From Negadavirga shengliensis (GTDB taxonomy: Bacteria > Bacteroidota > Bacteroidia > Cytophagales > Cyclobacteriaceae): a DNA stretch of 64,000 nt. Position numbers and translations under genes: made by a program. The DNA lies in contig NZ_JBHSJJ010000006.1 of NCBI RefSeq assembly GCF_042652345.1, positions 62,001 to 126,000 on the forward strand. The letters are read 5' to 3'. Positions 1 through 8,427 of this stretch are shown piece after piece (the stretch's first letter is position 1; each line of letters begins with the position of its first letter). The notes beneath the pieces are model-generated. The model was given only the letters and a program-made list of their open reading frames with translations, had not been told where the DNA came from and did not search any database.

Positions 1-1
1 C

Positions 2-622
2 GTTCCGCCAAAACCCAAACCCAACCTCCGGACAATCAATGCAGGAATTGTTCCTATAGAAGTCGAAAACCCCATTGTCCTGACAGAGACAGAAAAGATG
101 AAACTGGATTCGTTAAGGAATACCGACAGGTATTTTGTGTCAGCGGCATCAGTAGGATTGACTTCCGCCAGGAATCTTAAAAACAGTTTTACCACTAACA
201 GGACCAGAATCGAAAACCTGGAGAGAGAATACCGCAGGTTCCAGATTGCCTGGTATCAAAAATATACACAGGCATTTGCATGCTTTGTGATGTTCATGAT
301 AGGGGCTCCACTTGGGGCCATCATCAAAAAGGGAGGCCTGGGCATGCCTGTTCTTATGTCCATTATATTTTTCATCATGTATTATATGCTGACCATCACG
401 GGTGAGAAATGGGCAAAAGAGGGTCTTACCAATACTTTGTTTGGGACTTGTTTTTCCAACCTCGCCCTGATTCCATTCGGGCTTTTCTTTTTGAAGCAAG
501 CCAGAAAGGATGCACGGCTGTTCGAGCCGGATTTTTATCAGGGTATATGGGAAAAGCTGCTTGGCGCATTCCGAAAATTAAAATTAAAGAAAAGACAAAA
601 GTTGAAACCGGAAGTTTTATAA
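2..622 (+). CDS. LptF/LptG family permease, C-terminal part (5' end outside window)
   Basis: The reading frame is open from base 2, so this is the 3' portion of a longer gene; an internal ATG at 98 is not the true start. The visible protein has a soluble stretch, then about three membrane segments near the C-terminus, including a glycine-rich segment with IGAPLGAIIKKGGLGMP, which is typical of the YjgP/YjgQ (LptF/LptG) permeases. In that family the two permeases form the inner-membrane part of the LPS export ABC transporter with LptB. The basic tail after the last helix is cytoplasmic. I cannot say whether it is LptF or LptG from this part alone; the Gly-Ala-Pro-Leu motif and the position before rpsO fit the single LptF/G paralogs common in Bacteroidota. 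Confidence 0.85.
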   Translation, partial: VPPKPKPNLRTINAGIVPIEVENPIVLTETEKMKLDSLRNTDRYFVSAASVGLTSARNLKNSFTTNRTRIENLEREYRRFQIAWYQKYTQAFACFVMFMIGAPLGAIIKKGGLGMPVLMSIIFFIMYYMLTITGEKWAKEGLTNTLFGTCFSNLALIPFGLFFLKQARKDARLFEPDFYQGIWEKLLGAFRKLKLKKRQKLKPEVL

Positions 623-646
623 TGTGAAATAATCGTGTTACCTTTG
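615..646 (+). promoter_or_regulatory. Probable rpsO promoter
   Basis: TACCTTTG at 639-646 matches the Bacteroidota minus-7 consensus TAnnTTTG exactly. A TTTT tetramer at 615-618 lies 20 bases upstream, where the weaker minus-33 element (TTTG) is expected. It sits 40 bases before the rpsO start and overlaps the end of the upstream permease gene. Confidence 0.55.
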
Positions 647-685
647 TAGCTGTTTTATAAAATTCAAAATAATATTTAACTAGGC

Positions 686-961
686 ATGTATTTAGCTAAA
701 GAGAAAAAAGCGGAATTATTCAAAAATCATGGTCGGTTAAAATCTGAAACAGATACAGGATCCTCTGAATCTCAGATTGCTTTGTTTACTTACCGTATAC
801 AGCACCTTACCGAGCATTTAAAGACCAACAAAAAAGACCATTCTTCCCGTAGAGGATTGCTGAAGCTGGTGGGTAAAAGAAGGCGTTTGCTGAATTACCT
901 GATGAAAAATGATATTGAAAGATACAGAGCTGTTATTGCAGACCTCGGAATTCGTAAATAA
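686..961 (+). CDS. rpsO: 30S ribosomal protein S15
   Basis: The 91-residue product has the usual S15 length and its signature features: GSSESQIA near residue 25, the LTEHLKTNKKDHSSRRGL segment, and KRRRLLNYL. S15 binds 16S rRNA early in assembly of the 30S platform. The gene is followed by a hairpin terminator and then pnp, the common rpsO-pnp order. It appears to have its own promoter just upstream. Confidence 0.98.
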   Translation: MYLAKEKKAELFKNHGRLKSETDTGSSESQIALFTYRIQHLTEHLKTNKKDHSSRRGLLKLVGKRRRLLNYLMKNDIERYRAVIADLGIRK

Positions 962-972
962 AAAAGATTGTG

Positions 973-1005
973 AGGTTCCTTTGTATAGAGGAACCTTACT
1001 TTTTT
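973..1005 (+). terminator. Hairpin terminator/attenuator between rpsO and pnp
   Basis: AGGTTCCT at 973-980 pairs perfectly with AGGAACCT at 989-996 around an 8-base loop, and a run of T follows at 1000-1005. It lies directly after the rpsO stop. It also overlaps the first codons of the longest possible pnp reading frame, which argues that pnp starts further down at 1066. Confidence 0.8.
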
Positions 1006-1065
1006 ATATCTCCTATATTAAACCTTACTTTTAAGACTACACACTACACAGAATCATTAAGTTTT

Positions 1066-3201
1066 ATGTTACCAAATGTTGTTTCCAAATCTATCGTTCT
1101 TGAAGATGGTAGAGAAATCGTTATAGAAACCGGTGCCCTTGCCAAACAGGCGGATGGAGCAGTGGTTGTGAAAATGGGCAAAGCCATGTTGTTGGCCACT
1201 GTCGTGACCAAAAAAGAAGCTGGGGAAGGAGTTGATTTTTTACCTATGTCCGTGGACTACCAGGAAAAATTCGCAGCATCCGGAAAGATACCCGGAGGAT
1301 TTCTGAAGAGGGAGGGCAGGCTTTCAGATTATGAAATCCTCATCAGCCGGATGGTAGACCGTGCCATCAGGCCTATTTTTCCCGATGACTACCATGCAGA
1401 CACCAACATCAGCATTACCCTGATGTCTTCCGATGAAGATGTTTTGCCGGATTGTCTTGCGGGGTTGGCTGCTTCTGCGGCTCTTGCAGTATCTGATATA
1501 CCCTTTAATGGTCCTATTTCCGAGGTAAGGGTGGCAAAAATAGACGGGGATTATAAAATCAATCCCAAGCCATCCGAGCTTCAAAGGGCAACCATGGAGC
1601 TGATTGTGGCGGGTTCGGAAGAATTTATTCTTATGGTGGAAGGCGAAGGCAGTGAAATTTCTGAAGATGAGATGGTGGAGGCGCTGCAGTTTGCCCATGA
1701 GGAACTGAAACGCCATTGTCAGGTACAAAAGGAATTGACGAAATTGGTTGGAAAGGAAACCAAGAGGGAATACAGCCATGAAGTGCATGACGAGGCGCTT
1801 TATGAGCGGATGAAAACGGAGCTTTATGACAAATGCTATGATGTGGTAAGCCGCCAGATTGCCAACAAACAGGAGCGTTCTTCCCTGATTCAGGAAATAA
1901 AAGACAGCTTCATTGAAAGTCTTGGCGAAGAACACGAATATGATGAAACGCTTATTGGGGGGTACTTTGGAAAAATCCACAAGGAGGCAGCCAGGAATTT
2001 CACTTTGAATGAGAAGAAGCGTTTGGATGGCAGAGCCCCTGATGAAATCAGACCCATTTGGTCAGTAGTGGATTATTTGCCTTCTGCTCATGGATCAGCA
2101 GTATTCACGCGGGGCGAAACCCAATCCGTAACCACCTGTACTTTAGGTACCAAATTGGATGAGCAGATGATAGACGGTGCGGTACTCTCCGGATATAACA
2201 AGTTTTTCCTGCATTACAACTTCCCTGGATTTTCCACAGGGGAAGTCAAGCCGAGCAGAGGGCCTGGAAGAAGGGAAGTTGGGCATGGAAATTTGGCTAT
2301 GAGGGCATTGAAAAAAGTGCTTCCCGCGGACGCTGACAATCCTTATACCATCAGGGTGGTATCGGACATTCTTGAGTCTAACGGTTCCTCATCCATGGCC
2401 ACCGTTTGTGCGGGGTCGTTGGCCTTGATGGATGCCGGCGTACCTATCAAAGCCCCGGTGACCGGAATCGCCATGGGAATGATCTCTGATGCCAAAACAG
2501 GTAAATACACGATTCTTTCCGATATTTTAGGTGATGAAGATCACCTGGGGGATATGGATTTTAAAGTGACAGGCACAGCCAAAGGCATCACTGCTTGTCA
2601 GATGGACCTCAAAGTTGAGGGGTTGGATTACAACGTTTTGAAGGAAGCACTTTATCAAGCGAGAGAGGGCAGGCTTCACATTCTCAACGAAATTTCGAAA
2701 ACCCTTTCCGAGTCAAGACCCGACTATAAACCCCATGCCCCAAGGTCTAAAAACATCGAGATACCCAAAGAACTCATTGGGGCTGTGATAGGACCGGGCG
2801 GCAAGGTGATCCAGGAAATCCAAAAAGATACGGGTGCCACCATCATCATTGAAGAAGTGGACAATGTGGGTAAAATCAATATTTTCTCCAACAACCAAAA
2901 TGCGATGGATGCTGCGGTGGCGAGGATCAAAACCATAGTGGCCCAACCTGAGATCGGGGAGGTATATACCGGTAAAGTGAAGAACATCATGCCTTTTGGT
3001 GCTTTTGTAGAATTCATGCCAGGTAAAGACGGGCTGCTTCATATTTCCGAAATCAAGTGGGAGCGGCTGGAGTCTATGGAAGGTGTGCTGGAGTCTGGAG
3101 AAGAAATCGCCGTCAAACTGATCGATATTGACAAGAAGACAGGGAAATACAAGCTTTCGAGGAAAGTGTTGTTGCCAAAACCTGAGAAAAAAGACAAATA
3201 A
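1066..3201 (+). CDS. pnp: Polyribonucleotide nucleotidyltransferase (PNPase)
   Basis: The 711-residue protein has the PNPase order: an N-terminal RNase PH domain (VVVKMGKAMLLATVV), a helical linker, a second RNase PH domain with FFLHYNFPGFSTGE and RREVGHGNLA, then a KH domain (IGAVIGPGGKVIQEI) and a C-terminal S1 domain (GKVKNIMPFGAFVEF). It degrades RNA 3' to 5' using phosphate. The frame is open from 970, but the start at 1066 gives the normal N-terminus and leaves the upstream terminator hairpin outside the coding region. It follows rpsO. Confidence 0.97.
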   Translation: MLPNVVSKSIVLEDGREIVIETGALAKQADGAVVVKMGKAMLLATVVTKKEAGEGVDFLPMSVDYQEKFAASGKIPGGFLKREGRLSDYEILISRMVDRAIRPIFPDDYHADTNISITLMSSDEDVLPDCLAGLAASAALAVSDIPFNGPISEVRVAKIDGDYKINPKPSELQRATMELIVAGSEEFILMVEGEGSEISEDEMVEALQFAHEELKRHCQVQKELTKLVGKETKREYSHEVHDEALYERMKTELYDKCYDVVSRQIANKQERSSLIQEIKDSFIESLGEEHEYDETLIGGYFGKIHKEAARNFTLNEKKRLDGRAPDEIRPIWSVVDYLPSAHGSAVFTRGETQSVTTCTLGTKLDEQMIDGAVLSGYNKFFLHYNFPGFSTGEVKPSRGPGRREVGHGNLAMRALKKVLPADADNPYTIRVVSDILESNGSSSMATVCAGSLALMDAGVPIKAPVTGIAMGMISDAKTGKYTILSDILGDEDHLGDMDFKVTGTAKGITACQMDLKVEGLDYNVLKEALYQAREGRLHILNEISKTLSESRPDYKPHAPRSKNIEIPKELIGAVIGPGGKVIQEIQKDTGATIIIEEVDNVGKINIFSNNQNAMDAAVARIKTIVAQPEIGEVYTGKVKNIMPFGAFVEFMPGKDGLLHISEIKWERLESMEGVLESGEEIAVKLIDIDKKTGKYKLSRKVLLPKPEKKDK

Positions 3202-3300
3202 GCCAAAAAAAACCTCTTGAAGCAGAACAATTAAAATAATTTGAACTTATTTTAAGGGAAGTTCTGTTATATATTGCGTTAAAAAAAATGAAATATTTGA

Positions 3301-4164
3301 ATGAGGCAGCTTAAAATTAGCAAACAGATTACCAATCGGGAGAGTCAGTCTCTCGATAAATACCTTCAGGAAATAGGCAAGGTAGATTTACTGACAGCGG
3401 ATGAAGAAGTGGTGTTGGCCAAGAGGATCAGGGAAGGAGATCAGTTGGCATTGGAAAAGCTTACCAAGGCTAATCTTAGGTTTGTGGTTTCCGTTGCCAA
3501 ACAGTATCAGAACCAGGGATTGTCTTTGGGGGATTTGATCAATGAAGGTAATTTGGGACTGATCAAGGCTGCACAGCGATTTGACGAAACAAGAGGGTTT
3601 AAATTTATATCTTATGCGGTGTGGTGGATCAGGCAATCCATCCTCCAGGCATTGGCCGAACAGTCCAGAATTGTTCGTCTGCCGCTTAACCGGGTAGGTT
3701 CCCTTAACAAGATAAGCAAAACTTTTTCAGAGTTGGAGCAGAAGTTTGAAAGGGAACCTTCTCCTGAGGAATTGGCTGAGGTATTGGAAGTTACCGCGGG
3801 GGAAGTGGTGGATACGATGAAGATATCCGGCCGTCATGTTTCCATGGACGCTCCTTTTGTGCAAGGGGAGGAAAACAGCCTTCTGGATGTGTTGGAAAAC
3901 GATGGAGAGATCAAGCCTGATGACGGTTTGATGAATGATTCGCTCAGAAAAGAGGTTCAACGAGCCCTGTCGACGCTTACCCAGAGAGAGGCAGACGTGA
4001 TCACCCTGTATTTTGGGTTGAATGGGGAGCACGCGATGACTTTGGAAGAAATAGGGGAAAAGTTCAACCTGACCAGGGAGAGGGTAAGACAGATCAAGGA
4101 AAAAGCCATCAGGAGACTGAGGCATACAAGCCGCAGCAAAACACTTAAACCTTACTTGGGTTAA
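3301..4164 (+). CDS. rpoD: Primary RNA polymerase sigma factor (sigma-70, short Bacteroidota type)
   Basis: The 287-residue protein begins almost directly with region 1.2 (DKYLQEIGKV) and continues with region 2 (NLRFVVSVAKQY, NEGNLGLIKA, FISYAVWWIRQSI), region 3 and region 4 (LNLTRERVRQIKEKAIRRLR type helix-turn-helix). Region 1.1 is missing, as is normal for Bacteroidota primary sigma factors, which recognise TTTG and TAnnTTTG rather than the classical boxes. The gene is monocistronic in appearance and ends at a strong terminator. Confidence 0.95.
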   Translation: MRQLKISKQITNRESQSLDKYLQEIGKVDLLTADEEVVLAKRIREGDQLALEKLTKANLRFVVSVAKQYQNQGLSLGDLINEGNLGLIKAAQRFDETRGFKFISYAVWWIRQSILQALAEQSRIVRLPLNRVGSLNKISKTFSELEQKFEREPSPEELAEVLEVTAGEVVDTMKISGRHVSMDAPFVQGEENSLLDVLENDGEIKPDDGLMNDSLRKEVQRALSTLTQREADVITLYFGLNGEHAMTLEEIGEKFNLTRERVRQIKEKAIRRLRHTSRSKTLKPYLG

Positions 4165-4190
4165 TCTCCAAATAACATGATATTTTACAT

Positions 4191-4216
4191 AAAAAAAGGG
4201 GGTAACCCCTTTTTTT
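4191..4216 (+). terminator. Strong intrinsic terminator after rpoD
   Basis: AAAAAAAGGGG at 4191-4201 pairs with CCCCTTTTTTT at 4206-4216 around a 4-base loop, an 11-bp stem with flanking A and T runs. It starts 26 bases after the rpoD stop. A small GGACC/GGTCC hairpin follows at 4229-4241. Confidence 0.9.
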
Positions 4217-4326
4217 ATACTTAAGGATGGACCGGAGGTCCGACCCGTTTAATTTTTGGCAAATCTTATTTTGTCAGATCGTCATAAATGATAAAATTTG
4301 CGCACCTGAAAAATCATCAAAATCAA

Positions 4327-5265
4327 ATGAGCCAAGAAATAGAAAATGTTAAAGTGTTGATCATAGGTTCTGGCCCGGCAGGATATACTGCTGCTATCTA
4401 TGCGGCAAGGGCTGGACTCTCTCCCGTGATCTATACCGGTGTACAGCCAGGAGGACAGCTGACCATTACCAATGATGTGGAAAATTATCCCGGATATCCA
4501 GAGGGGGTGATGGGACCGCAGATGATGGAGGATTTCAAAAAACAGGCAGAAAGGTTCGGCACCGAAGTAAGGTACGGTGTAGTCACCAAAGTAGACCTGG
4601 ATCAGAGGCCTTACAGCGTGTGGGTGGATGACAACAAGCAGATTTTGGCCCAAACAGTCATCGTGTCTACGGGTGCCTCCGCCAAATGGCTCGGTATCGA
4701 AAGCGAAACCCGTCTGAATGGTAAAGGGGTTTCTGCCTGTGCAGTCTGCGACGGGTTTTTCTTTAGGGGGAAAGATGTGGCCATAGTGGGCGGTGGCGAT
4801 ACCGCCTGTGAAGAAGCCAGTTATCTGGCCAATATATGCTCTAAAGTATATATGTTGGTGAGGAGAGATGAACTCAGGGCTTCTCTGATTATGCAGAAGC
4901 GGGTGATGAATCATCCTAAGATTGAGATTCTATGGAATCACGAAACCGAAGAGATTTTGGGAGAGGAGGAAGTGAACGGCGTACGGGTCAGAAACAACAA
5001 AACCGGGGAGGAGAGGACATTGGCTATAGCGGGTTTCTTTGTAGCCATAGGCCACCAGCCTAACACTTCAATATTTGAGGGCAAACTGGATATGGACGAA
5101 AACGGGTATATCATTACCACCCCCGGTCATACCACTACGAATGTTAAAGGGGTCTTTGCTTGCGGTGATGCACAGGACCACGAATATCGCCAGGCAGTGA
5201 CAGCCGCAGGAACGGGCTGTATGGCGGCATTGGATGCGGAAAGGTTTTTGGCTGCACAGGAATAG
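4327..5265 (+). CDS. trxB: Thioredoxin-disulfide reductase
   Basis: The 312-residue flavoprotein has the FAD-binding GSGPAGYTAA motif near the N-terminus, the redox-active CAVC pair at about residues 138-141, and the NADPH-binding GGGDTACEEA segment. These are the low-molecular-weight TrxB features; it passes electrons from NADPH to thioredoxin. The frame extends upstream to 4288, but the ATG at 4327 gives the family-typical short N-terminus. It is followed closely by an M23 peptidase gene. Confidence 0.95.
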   Translation: MSQEIENVKVLIIGSGPAGYTAAIYAARAGLSPVIYTGVQPGGQLTITNDVENYPGYPEGVMGPQMMEDFKKQAERFGTEVRYGVVTKVDLDQRPYSVWVDDNKQILAQTVIVSTGASAKWLGIESETRLNGKGVSACAVCDGFFFRGKDVAIVGGGDTACEEASYLANICSKVYMLVRRDELRASLIMQKRVMNHPKIEILWNHETEEILGEEEVNGVRVRNNKTGEERTLAIAGFFVAIGHQPNTSIFEGKLDMDENGYIITTPGHTTTNVKGVFACGDAQDHEYRQAVTAAGTGCMAALDAERFLAAQE

Positions 5266-5278
5266 GCCCTGATAAAAA

Positions 5279-6313
5279 ATGGAGCTTCCAGTCAGCTATA
5301 CCCGGATATTGGTGATGATTTTCTGCTTGGCGTCCTTGAATGGGTTTGCCCAGAGCAACGGAAAATTGATCAAAAAACCAAGCCAAACTACCGGTTATGT
5401 TTCTGATCAAAAGAAAATAGATCCTTTTGATGTTCAGCTTTACCTTAAAAATCTTCAGAAAGAAACTGATTCATTGATTTTCAGCGGGAGGGTGGATCTG
5501 AAAAAAAGGCTTTCACTGGTCAATGAGGACACCATTTCCCTTGTATGGGCGCCCACCAACAGACTGGTTGAGGTGTCAGAAAAAGTATTGATAGACAGTA
5601 TTTGGGTGACAGCATTTGAATATTATGCGCTTTGGGACAGTAGAAAAATCAATATTTATGATTTTAACCCAAAGGATTTCAAAGACACCGTCACGGTAAA
5701 ATTGTATGATCCTTTTTTCGGATCGAGTTGGAGTGCACCGCTCAAAGAAACCAAGATCAACTCGGATTTTGGCTTTCGGAGGTATCGCTGGCACCATGGA
5801 ACGGATCTCAAACTTAATGTAGGTGATCCGGTTTATTGTGCTTTCGATGGTATCGTAAGGATTCGGTCATATGAAAGGTACGGATACGGATATTACGTCG
5901 TGGTCAGACACCGAAACGGATTGGAAACGTTGTATGGGCATCTGTCCCGTATTTCGGTGGAAGTAGGACAAGAGGTGAAGGCCGGAGAAGAAATTGGGTT
6001 GGGGGGAAATACCGGTAGAAGTACAGGTCCACATCTTCATTTTGAAATTCGGTACCAGGGATTGTCCATTAACCCGACAGAACTGTTTGATTTTAATATA
6101 GGGAGGCTAAAAAGTGATACCTATGCCATTACGGCCAACAGTTTTGACCATGTGATCAAAATGCAGGAAGCTGTTTACCATAGAGTGAGAAGTGGGGAAA
6201 ATCTTTCGGTTATTGCCAAAAGATACGGCGTTTCCGTAAGCCACATCACCAAATTGAACCAAATCAGTACAAAGTCTATCCTTCGTGTAGGCCAAAGACT
6301 TAGAATAAGATAA
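5279..6313 (+). CDS. M23 family metallopeptidase with C-terminal LysM domain
   Basis: The N-terminus has a signal peptide ending near FAQS. A middle region unique to this protein precedes an M23 (lysostaphin-type) domain with HHGTDLKLNVG and GPHLHFEIR, which supply the zinc-binding His and Asp residues. The last ~45 residues form one LysM peptidoglycan-binding module. It is likely a periplasmic or surface murein endopeptidase or an activator of cell-wall hydrolysis. The zinc ligands look intact, so activity is plausible. It lies 13 bases after trxB and one base before bshB1, so these three may be co-transcribed. Confidence 0.9.
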   Translation: MELPVSYTRILVMIFCLASLNGFAQSNGKLIKKPSQTTGYVSDQKKIDPFDVQLYLKNLQKETDSLIFSGRVDLKKRLSLVNEDTISLVWAPTNRLVEVSEKVLIDSIWVTAFEYYALWDSRKINIYDFNPKDFKDTVTVKLYDPFFGSSWSAPLKETKINSDFGFRRYRWHHGTDLKLNVGDPVYCAFDGIVRIRSYERYGYGYYVVVRHRNGLETLYGHLSRISVEVGQEVKAGEEIGLGGNTGRSTGPHLHFEIRYQGLSINPTELFDFNIGRLKSDTYAITANSFDHVIKMQEAVYHRVRSGENLSVIAKRYGVSVSHITKLNQISTKSILRVGQRLRIR

Positions 6314-6314
6314 T

Positions 6315-7037
6315 ATGAGCGTTAAACTGGATATACTTGCCATTGCCTCCCATCCCGATGATGCCGAACTATCCTGCTCCGGTACCATTGCCTCCCATAT
6401 TGCGAAAGGTTATAAGGTAGGGATTTTGGATCTTACAAAGGGAGAAATGGGTACCCGTGGCACCCCTGAATTGCGCCTTTTGGAATCTGACAGGGCCGCT
6501 GCCATATTGGGATTAAGCATGCGGGAAAACCTGGGTTTTAAAGATGTTTTTTTTGACAATGACAGGGAGCACCAGGTGGAAATAGCCAAAATTCTCCGTA
6601 AATATCAACCTGAGATGGTTTTGGCCAATGCGGTGACGGACAGGCATCCAGACCATGGGAAAGGCGCAAGCCTGGCTTCCAAAGCGTGTTTTGTAAGTGG
6701 CCTCCGGAAAATTGAAACTTCAGTGGAAGGAGAAAAACAACAACCTTGGCGACCTAAAGTGATCTATCATTATATCCAGAATAACTATATCGAGCCGGAC
6801 GTTGTGGTGGATATATCTGCTTTTTGGGACAAGAAGAAGGCAAGTATTTTGGCTTTTAAATCCCAGTTTTACGACCCGCATAACCAAGAGCCGGAAAGTT
6901 TCATTTCACGTCCGGAGTTTCTGGATTTTATTGAAGCCAGGGCAAGGGAAATGGGGCATAAAATCAATGCTAAATACGGAGAGGGATTTACCGTGGAACG
7001 GGTTCCCGGAATCCGGGATCTCTTCGATTTGATTTAG
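6315..7037 (+). CDS. bshB1: Bacillithiol biosynthesis deacetylase BshB1 (PIG-L family)
   Basis: The 240-residue protein carries the PIG-L zinc motif SHPDDAEL near residue 13 and the second motif DRHPDHGKG near residue 110. Length and the RGTPELRL and FKSQFY segments match BshB1, which removes the acetyl group from N-acetylglucosaminyl-malate in bacillithiol synthesis. No other bsh gene is in the window. The gene starts one base after the M23 peptidase stop. Confidence 0.88.
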   Translation: MSVKLDILAIASHPDDAELSCSGTIASHIAKGYKVGILDLTKGEMGTRGTPELRLLESDRAAAILGLSMRENLGFKDVFFDNDREHQVEIAKILRKYQPEMVLANAVTDRHPDHGKGASLASKACFVSGLRKIETSVEGEKQQPWRPKVIYHYIQNNYIEPDVVVDISAFWDKKKASILAFKSQFYDPHNQEPESFISRPEFLDFIEARAREMGHKINAKYGEGFTVERVPGIRDLFDLI

Positions 7038-7064
7038 CCAGCGCCCAGCAGGGCCTAGGTCAGC

Positions 7065-7709
7065 CTATGGGGCCAACCTTGTAAGTATCCAATTACCTCC
7101 TTCATCCAGATGGTAGCTGATCCGGTCATGCAGTCTGGCTGGCCGTCCTTGCCAAAACTCGATTTCATAGGGCGTAACCCTGTATCCCCCCCAATGAGAA
7201 GGTCTGATGAGGTCTTTACCTTTGAATTTATTTTCCATCTCTTCTTTTTTTTGTTCGAGAAATTTCCTGTCCGGGATGGCTTTACTTTGAGGACTGCTCC
7301 AGGCGCCGATCTGGCTTTCGTAAGGCCTGCTGAGAAAATAGTCATCTGATTCCTTGGCGGAAGTCTTTTCAACGGTCCCCTCTATCCTTACCTGTCGTTC
7401 CAGTTCGGGCCAGAAAAAAGTAAGGGAGGCAAAAGGGTTTTCCTCCAGCTCTCTTCCCTTGTTGCTTTCATAATTGGTGTAAAACACAAATCCGTTATCC
7501 ACATCTTTCAGCAATACCACCCTGCCTGTAGGCCGGTTGTTTTTTTTGACGGTGGCAAGATGCATGGCGTTTGGCTCGATAATTTCTGAATGGATGGCCT
7601 CTTTAAACCAAGCCTTGAATTGTTCCAAAGGATTCTGGTTCATCCCTTTTATGTCTAAAGATTTGGAGGAATATTCCTTTCTCAAGTCCGCTATTTTCAT
7701 TGGGTTCAA
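7065..7709 (-). CDS. pdxH: Pyridoxamine 5'-phosphate oxidase
   Basis: The 214-residue protein is the usual length for PdxH. Visible features are the FMN-binding segment RVVLLKDVDNGFVFYTNYES, the SKGRELE-like motif NKGRELEENP, QVRIEGTVEK, and the C-terminal WQGRPARLHDRI with RLAP at the end. It oxidises pyridoxine or pyridoxamine phosphate to pyridoxal phosphate. It faces bshB1 tail to tail and is divergent from yqgE; the 89-base divergent spacer carries a minus-7-like box TATATTTG on the minus strand (7746-7739). Confidence 0.95.
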   Translation of the reverse strand: MNPMKIADLRKEYSSKSLDIKGMNQNPLEQFKAWFKEAIHSEIIEPNAMHLATVKKNNRPTGRVVLLKDVDNGFVFYTNYESNKGRELEENPFASLTFFWPELERQVRIEGTVEKTSAKESDDYFLSRPYESQIGAWSSPQSKAIPDRKFLEQKKEEMENKFKGKDLIRPSHWGGYRVTPYEIEFWQGRPARLHDRISYHLDEGGNWILTRLAP

Positions 7710-7729
7710 AATATGGTCAGAAAATTAAT

Positions 7730-7761
7730 TTTGAAATACAAATATATTGGATTTAAGTTTT
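7730..7761 (+). promoter_or_regulatory. Probable promoter for yqgE in the pdxH/yqgE divergent spacer
   Basis: TTTG at 7730-7733 and TAAGTTTT at 7754-7761 are separated by 20 bases, close to the Bacteroidota TTTG/TAnnTTTG arrangement (last base differs). A perfect TATATTTG on the opposite strand at 7739-7746 could serve pdxH, so the two promoters would overlap. Confidence 0.5.
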
Positions 7762-7798
7762 TTTGCTTTATCTTAATGCCTCATATGAATGAATATTA

Positions 7799-8368
7799 AT
7801 GAATTTGGATTCAAACATAGTTCCCCATTCAGGATGCCTGTTGATCTCTGAACCTTTCCTTCAGGATGAGAACTTCGTGAGGTCGGTGGTCTTATTGTGT
7901 GAAAACAATGAGAAAGGCTCCTTTGGACTGGTATTGAACAAACTGTCGATTTTTAAACTGAACGACCTTCTCGATGGATGTGAGACGCTGGACAAGGAGG
8001 TCTATGTAGGCGGTCCTGTCGAACAGAACACGCTTCATTTTATTTATTATGGAGAAAAGCAGTTGGAAGGAAGCGTATCACTTGGCAGCCATTTGTGGTG
8101 GGGAGGAAGCTTTGAAGAGCTGATGGAAAAACATAAAATTGGCCTTGTAGATATCTCCGATTTTAGGTTTTTTATTGGCTATTCAGGGTGGACAACAGGC
8201 CAACTGGACGAAGAACTTTCGGAAAACACCTGGATATTATGCAATAATGTGCATACGAAAAGCATTTTTTCCGCTGAGCCTGACGAGCTATGGCGGGTGA
8301 TATTGAAGAATATGGGGGGCGATTTCCAGGTTTTGGCAAATTATCCAATTGACCCAAGATTAAATTGA
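7799..8368 (+). CDS. YqgE/AlgH family protein
   Basis: The 189-residue protein shows the family features: GCLLISEPFL near the N-terminus, GSFGLVLNK, the VGGPVEQN segment and FFIGYSGWTTGQLDEEL. YqgE/AlgH proteins are widespread and their biochemical role is not settled. It starts divergently from pdxH and precedes the DUF349 gene by 59 bases. Confidence 0.92.
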   Translation: MNLDSNIVPHSGCLLISEPFLQDENFVRSVVLLCENNEKGSFGLVLNKLSIFKLNDLLDGCETLDKEVYVGGPVEQNTLHFIYYGEKQLEGSVSLGSHLWWGGSFEELMEKHKIGLVDISDFRFFIGYSGWTTGQLDEELSENTWILCNNVHTKSIFSAEPDELWRVILKNMGGDFQVLANYPIDPRLN

Positions 8369-8379
8369 ACCAAAATCAC

Positions 8380-8387
8380 TACTTTTG
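8380..8387 (+). promoter_or_regulatory. Minus-7 box before the DUF349 gene
   Basis: TACTTTTG matches TAnnTTTG exactly and lies 40 bases before the start at 8428. No good TTTG is seen at the expected minus-33 spacing, so this is a partial promoter call. Confidence 0.4.
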
Positions 8388-8427
8388 TTCATATGCGTTG
8401 AATTAAGTAGGAATACGATAATTTACT

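Noticed and set aside
970..1065. Longer N-terminus of PNPase
   Set aside because: The added residues lie on a terminator hairpin and do not resemble any PNPase; the ATG at 1066 gives the known N-terminus.
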